Positions 60,667 to 64,000 of a stretch of DNA of 64,000 bases are shown one piece after another; the first letter of the stretch is position 1, and every line of letters begins with the position of its first letter. Below the pieces are notes generated by a model. It was not told the DNA's origin. It ran no database searches and worked only from the letters and a program-made list of their open reading frames with translations. The translations under genes and the position numbers were made by a program. The DNA comes from Rhodosorus marinus (taxonomy: Eukaryota; Rhodophyta; Stylonematophyceae; Stylonematales; Stylonemataceae), in contig JAMWBK010000004.1 of the NCBI GenBank assembly GCA_029953675.1, positions 744,001 through 808,000 on the forward strand, read 5' to 3'.

Positions 60667-62998
60667 CGTACGTTGCCCTCTGAACCACAGAAATCGTTCA
60701 TGGCTATGTCAACGCATTCCGCACCACCACCGTTCACTGGTTCAAGGGTGCATTTTTCCTCTACTGGAAGGCAATCACATGCGCATTCGCCGGTCTCAGG
60801 TACTAGGAACTGTTGAAAAGAAGCGAAAGCAGGGAAGAACGGCCAATCAGTTACGATGCGCGTCTCCTGCGGAACTTGGATCGAACCCGACCAAGTTTTA
60901 AATTGCTTGATAACATCCTTGGGAACAGGAACAGCGGAGTAGTCCAAGCGAAAAACAGGTACGAGCCTTCTAGAGAGAGGGAAACACTCACCGCAGAACC
61001 AAGGGGACAGTTTTCGGTTCCAAATTCTGAGATCGTTTTGCATCTCTTAACTCCGGATGCGTCGGTCGTCGAACAGTTGGGCGTGGTACAGCACTCGCAA
61101 ACACCGTCATCTCTCACGGTAGTGTTTCCGTCCTAGCAAGTCAGAATAACCCCAACAACAGACGTTTCAGTGCATGCGAGGCACACGCACGCAATAACAA
61201 ATACTTCAATTCTTAGAAAAGGTGATCAAACTTACGCAGCCAGTAACTAACGATTGATCTAGACAGACGCTCGAGTTCTCTGGGTCAATGCAACTGACCA
61301 AGGAGTCACAGCAGGCGCAGCTACCATCTTCCGCGATGTAGACCTATTGGAGTGGATTTAGATGCGCAATATTCAGTTCAGCACCGTGCCTTCCCGCCTT
61401 GGAACACGAAGAAGGGAAAGTAAGTAAAATGAGGACAACGCTCACAGCAGACGTAGGGGCACAATCAGAATAATCTGCCTTCGCAATACACCTAGGTACT
61501 CCTATTTCATCCGTGATCCTGCAGCTGTCCGGTGGGTTACAGCACTCGCAAAACCCTTCACTGTCTATACCAGCACTCTAATAGGACAAAACGACAATCT
61601 CTTTTCCGTCAGTAGCTAGTAGATAGGGCCACACGGATTCCTTTCCTCGACATAGGGCCATCGAGCTTACGCATCCTTTTTCACTTTCAAAAAACGATCT
61701 CGCTGCACAGAGGTTTTTTTCGGGTGGTCTAATGTCGGGTGGCAAGAAGCACGCAACGACTAAGCCACAACAGGCGCACCTGTAAAGCGGGGGAAGGGTT
61801 GTATACGGCTGCGAGGAGGTTCGAAAACATGCACCATTTAGCTACTGCATTCTGTTTCCAAATCAGATAAGGGTGAAAACAAATGCGAGCAGTTGCTCAC
61901 CGCCATATCGGGTCCATCGCACGTTTCAGCGTGCGGAGTACATATAGTCGGTGGTCCGTTCGTAGGCGTAAATAAGCAATTCGGTCCTTGTACGTCACAG
62001 CATTCGCATACGCTACTACTTCCCACCACGGCGCTCTAGAGCAAAAAACCAAAAACGTAGCAGCTTCTTTCTTTCAGCAGCATGACGGCTGTCATAGGCA
62101 GGCAAGTCCTTGCCAGCGTATGCATAAACTTACATCTAGACATCCACCCTCATCCCCATAGTCTGATGTAGACATACACCGGCTCAGGTCATCTGGGTCG
62201 AAACACTCATTTTCCGAGGCAAGGCAACAGGCACAGTTGTAGGATGTGTTGATATAGCCCTTTGGGTATAGCGGAGAATACACTCTTTAAGCGATGGAGC
62301 GAGATTCCGAGAAAAGCTGATATTCTCACCTCGGAGGTTTCAGCACATGTCGAGCTCCCGAAAGCTTCCGGGGAAAGACATTCTCCTCCAGACGCGCACA
62401 AGCCTGTGACGCAGCAGCTCTTTAGCATTTGGCATACTGTGATGTTGGGACCAGTGGCTTGCCTAATCACGCAGGCGCCATCTGGACCCGGATCCATTGG
62501 TTTCATCTCCGCCCTGATAGTGGTTGAATCTGGTCCTTCGATGATGGCATGGGCGATGATTGATAGAGACGGGACGTCACAGCACCCAAGCTCATTTGCT
62601 TGTATATCATTGGCGCAGAAGATAATGGACAGCTTTCGCACCTCAGTGTCCGCAGCAAGGCCCCTATTCGCCAAGTAATTGGTCTTGTTCTTCCGCTTTG
62701 GGTAATTCACTGGTATCGGAATGAGAGACTCCTCGGCGAAGATCCCCGCCCGTACCGATACCAGGTCAGCATCGTTCGACAAGAAGGTAATCCTCACACA
62801 GTTTTCCCCATCCCTCTCTTTGTTTCGAACCCGAACCTGACCAACAACTTCTCCATTGTACACGAGGTCTCGGTTAAAGCCCTCCACGAACTCCAGCGCT
62901 ATGGTGGTGTCAACGTCCGCGCAGGTGTTCGGACCGAACTGTGCCGCAACGAAGGCAGCAAACAGCGGCAACACGAGGATACTGAACACCAACCTCAT
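59188..62998 (-). CDS. Secreted multi-exon protein: head domain plus array of cysteine modules
   Basis: Spliced model read by eye, 785 residues. Exons (5'>3'): 62330-62998, 62134-62259, 61901-62035, 61671-61808, 61446-61577, 61236-61343, 60992-61132, 60672-60809, 60472-60582, 60227-60349, 60005-60130, 59768-59905, 59568-59678, 59323-59445, 59191-59226, stop TGA at 59188-59190. Every intron is phase 0, with GTGAGT/GTAAGT/GTACGT donors and CAG/TAG/AAG acceptors. Exon 1 gives a signal peptide (MRLVFSILVLPLFAAFVAAQ) and a head domain like those of the two RTX genes (NTCADVDTTIALEFVEGF, LVSVRAGIFAEE, LGCCDVPSLSIIAHAI), then a first Cys module. Each later full exon encodes one module of 36-47 residues with a C-x-C-C (or C-x-C-x-C) start, a middle Cys and two later Cys. 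The last exon is cut by TGA after 12 codons. No known domain matched; adhesion or matrix function is a guess. Confidence 0.7.
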
Positions 62999-63122
62999 TG
63001 CTGATCAGAACTCTCACAAGACAAGTTCCCACTTCCACCTCAACCCTCGCCCCAACCAAGCAAAAAGATCATACCAAAAACGGCAAAAAAATCCAAAAGC
63101 TTCTCGTTCGGCTTCCTCCCAC

Positions 63123-63337
63123 AACCCCTGCACACCAAAATGGTCGACACCTCTCTCCTCACACACCTCGTCTACCGTTTGCGTGGTTTATATAGACGAG
63201 AACAAACGGGCAGAAGTGTGTGACCAAATCAAACTCCACGGTTTTCGCTCGTTTATTTCTTTCCTGTTGGCGGGTCGTTCAGGTTGTCAATTTCTTACCC
63301 ACCTCTCCTACCCCAGCCCCTGCACACCAAAATGGTC
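63123..63337. repeat. Repeated 22-mer near the cysteine-module gene promoter
   Basis: CCCCTGCACACCAAAATGGTCG stands at 63123-63144 and again at about 63316-63337, one on each side of the TATA box. A duplicated regulatory site or a small local duplication. Confidence 0.4.
63187..63195 (-). promoter_or_regulatory. TATA box of the cysteine-module gene
   Basis: CTATATAAA on the minus strand, 189 bp before the ATG, identical to the TATA box of the RTX gene at 21436-22395. Confidence 0.5.
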
Positions 63338-63339
63338 GC

Positions 63340-63760
63340 CGCGCTCTGCGGGGTGGGGGAACCCTCAAACTAAATATCTTGCAACTGGTCTTTTGATTAA
63401 TAGACACCCTTAACCGGAGCTAACAGAGAGAAATTTCTCTCCAACTTCCCCGCTTCCAAGCAAGGGGATGAACCATATCGGACACAATACCTTTTCCTTT
63501 TTGGGGGTGGTGTACTTGACAACAACTCCCCATTCCTCTCCCGAAAGATTCGAGACCGGAAAAACGTTTTTTAGGAAAAATATAGACGACTTCTAGTGTA
63601 CCCAGTTCTCTGGCGTTCAGCTTAAGGCTATGTTAGTAAACTACCACTTCTCGATTGGAGGCTTTCCAAATCCTTCCTCAGCAACTCTATATCGAGCAAT
63701 TGTCTTCTAGGAGAGATCCCTGCAGAGTTTACCTTCTTATCATCTCCCTTGGGAAGAAAA
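63340..63760. other. No gene recognised
   Basis: Ends with a family B-like 3' trace (GCGTTCAGCTTAAGGCTATG then TTAGTAAAC) at about 63611-63640. Confidence 0.3.
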
Positions 63761-63761
63761 A

Positions 63762-64000
63762 ATGTCCTCTTTGAAAAAGGTTTGGAATGCTAAAAAAGCT
63801 GAACAAGTCACTATTGCAACCTTTGTTCGCATCATCTAGCCCGAGGAAAAGATGGTTTGGAAAGGGGGAGAGTGCGATGATGTGAAAACCTTTGATAGGA
63901 ACTTGCGAGCTCACATCCAACCCGATGAGGAAGGCCAGCAATCAGATCGCCATACTGATTCTCTGAGTGGCAAAGCAGACAAGCTACACCACCACCCCCT
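63762..64000 (+). pseudogene. Unassigned frame running off the window edge
   Basis: From an ATG at 63762 the frame reads MSSLKKVWNAKKAEQVTIAT to a TAG at 63837-63839, then continues open in the same frame (PEEKMVWKGGECDDVKTF) to the end of the window. One nonsense change in an otherwise open frame suggests a dead or partial gene. No family recognised. Confidence 0.25.

Noticed and set aside
1-64000. RTX repeats as evidence of a toxin
   Set aside because: The repeats are a calcium-binding fold found in many extracellular proteins; no pore-forming, protease or lipase domain is attached.

Overview
The window reads as eukaryotic nuclear DNA. Host genes stand singly on both strands, most have one exon, and several have a TATA box about 90-190 bp before the first ATG. 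One gene has a ladder of short introns with GTGAGT or GTAAGT donors. Much of the rest is decayed retrotransposon. The lineage cannot be proven here. A secreted agarase/porphyranase-like glycosidase, intron-poor genes and heavy retroelement load would suit an alga, possibly a red alga; this is inference.

Host genes. Two paralogous amino-acid permeases (598-1989 minus, 18527-19918 plus) share their UTRs and core promoter, and each has a secreted calcium-repeat (RTX-like) gene downstream: a broken fragment at 1-180 and an intact gene at 21436-22395. A second RTX-type secreted gene lies at 46320-47669. The 59188-62998 gene is inferred to have 15 exons: a related secreted head domain followed by a chain of cysteine modules, one module per phase-0 exon. 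Other host genes are a bZIP-like protein with almost no zipper (27348-27992), a coiled-coil family (intact at 38055-39086 and 41444-42514, dead copy at 33663-34600), and a secreted GH86-like glycosidase (49382-51433).

Mobile DNA. A nearly full-length non-LTR retrotransposon with a restriction-like endonuclease (called family C here) fills about 9.83-14.7 kb; its two ORFs overlap at TGATG and the second is broken. Two further families (A and B), seen mainly as 5'-truncated C-terminal endonuclease fragments, are scattered through the window on both strands, often in the order B then A. Ty1/copia gag, integrase and RT/RNase H remnants occur, three of them as inverted repeats. Other unclassified repeats fill 3-8 kb and 14.7-16.2 kb.

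Gene-poor stretches (17.0-18.4, 28.1-31.5, 42.7-44.2, 51.5-56.1 kb) hold no recognisable gene. No rRNA, tRNA or CRISPR was recognised. Family names A-F are local labels; all functional calls rest on motif reading, not on database searches.
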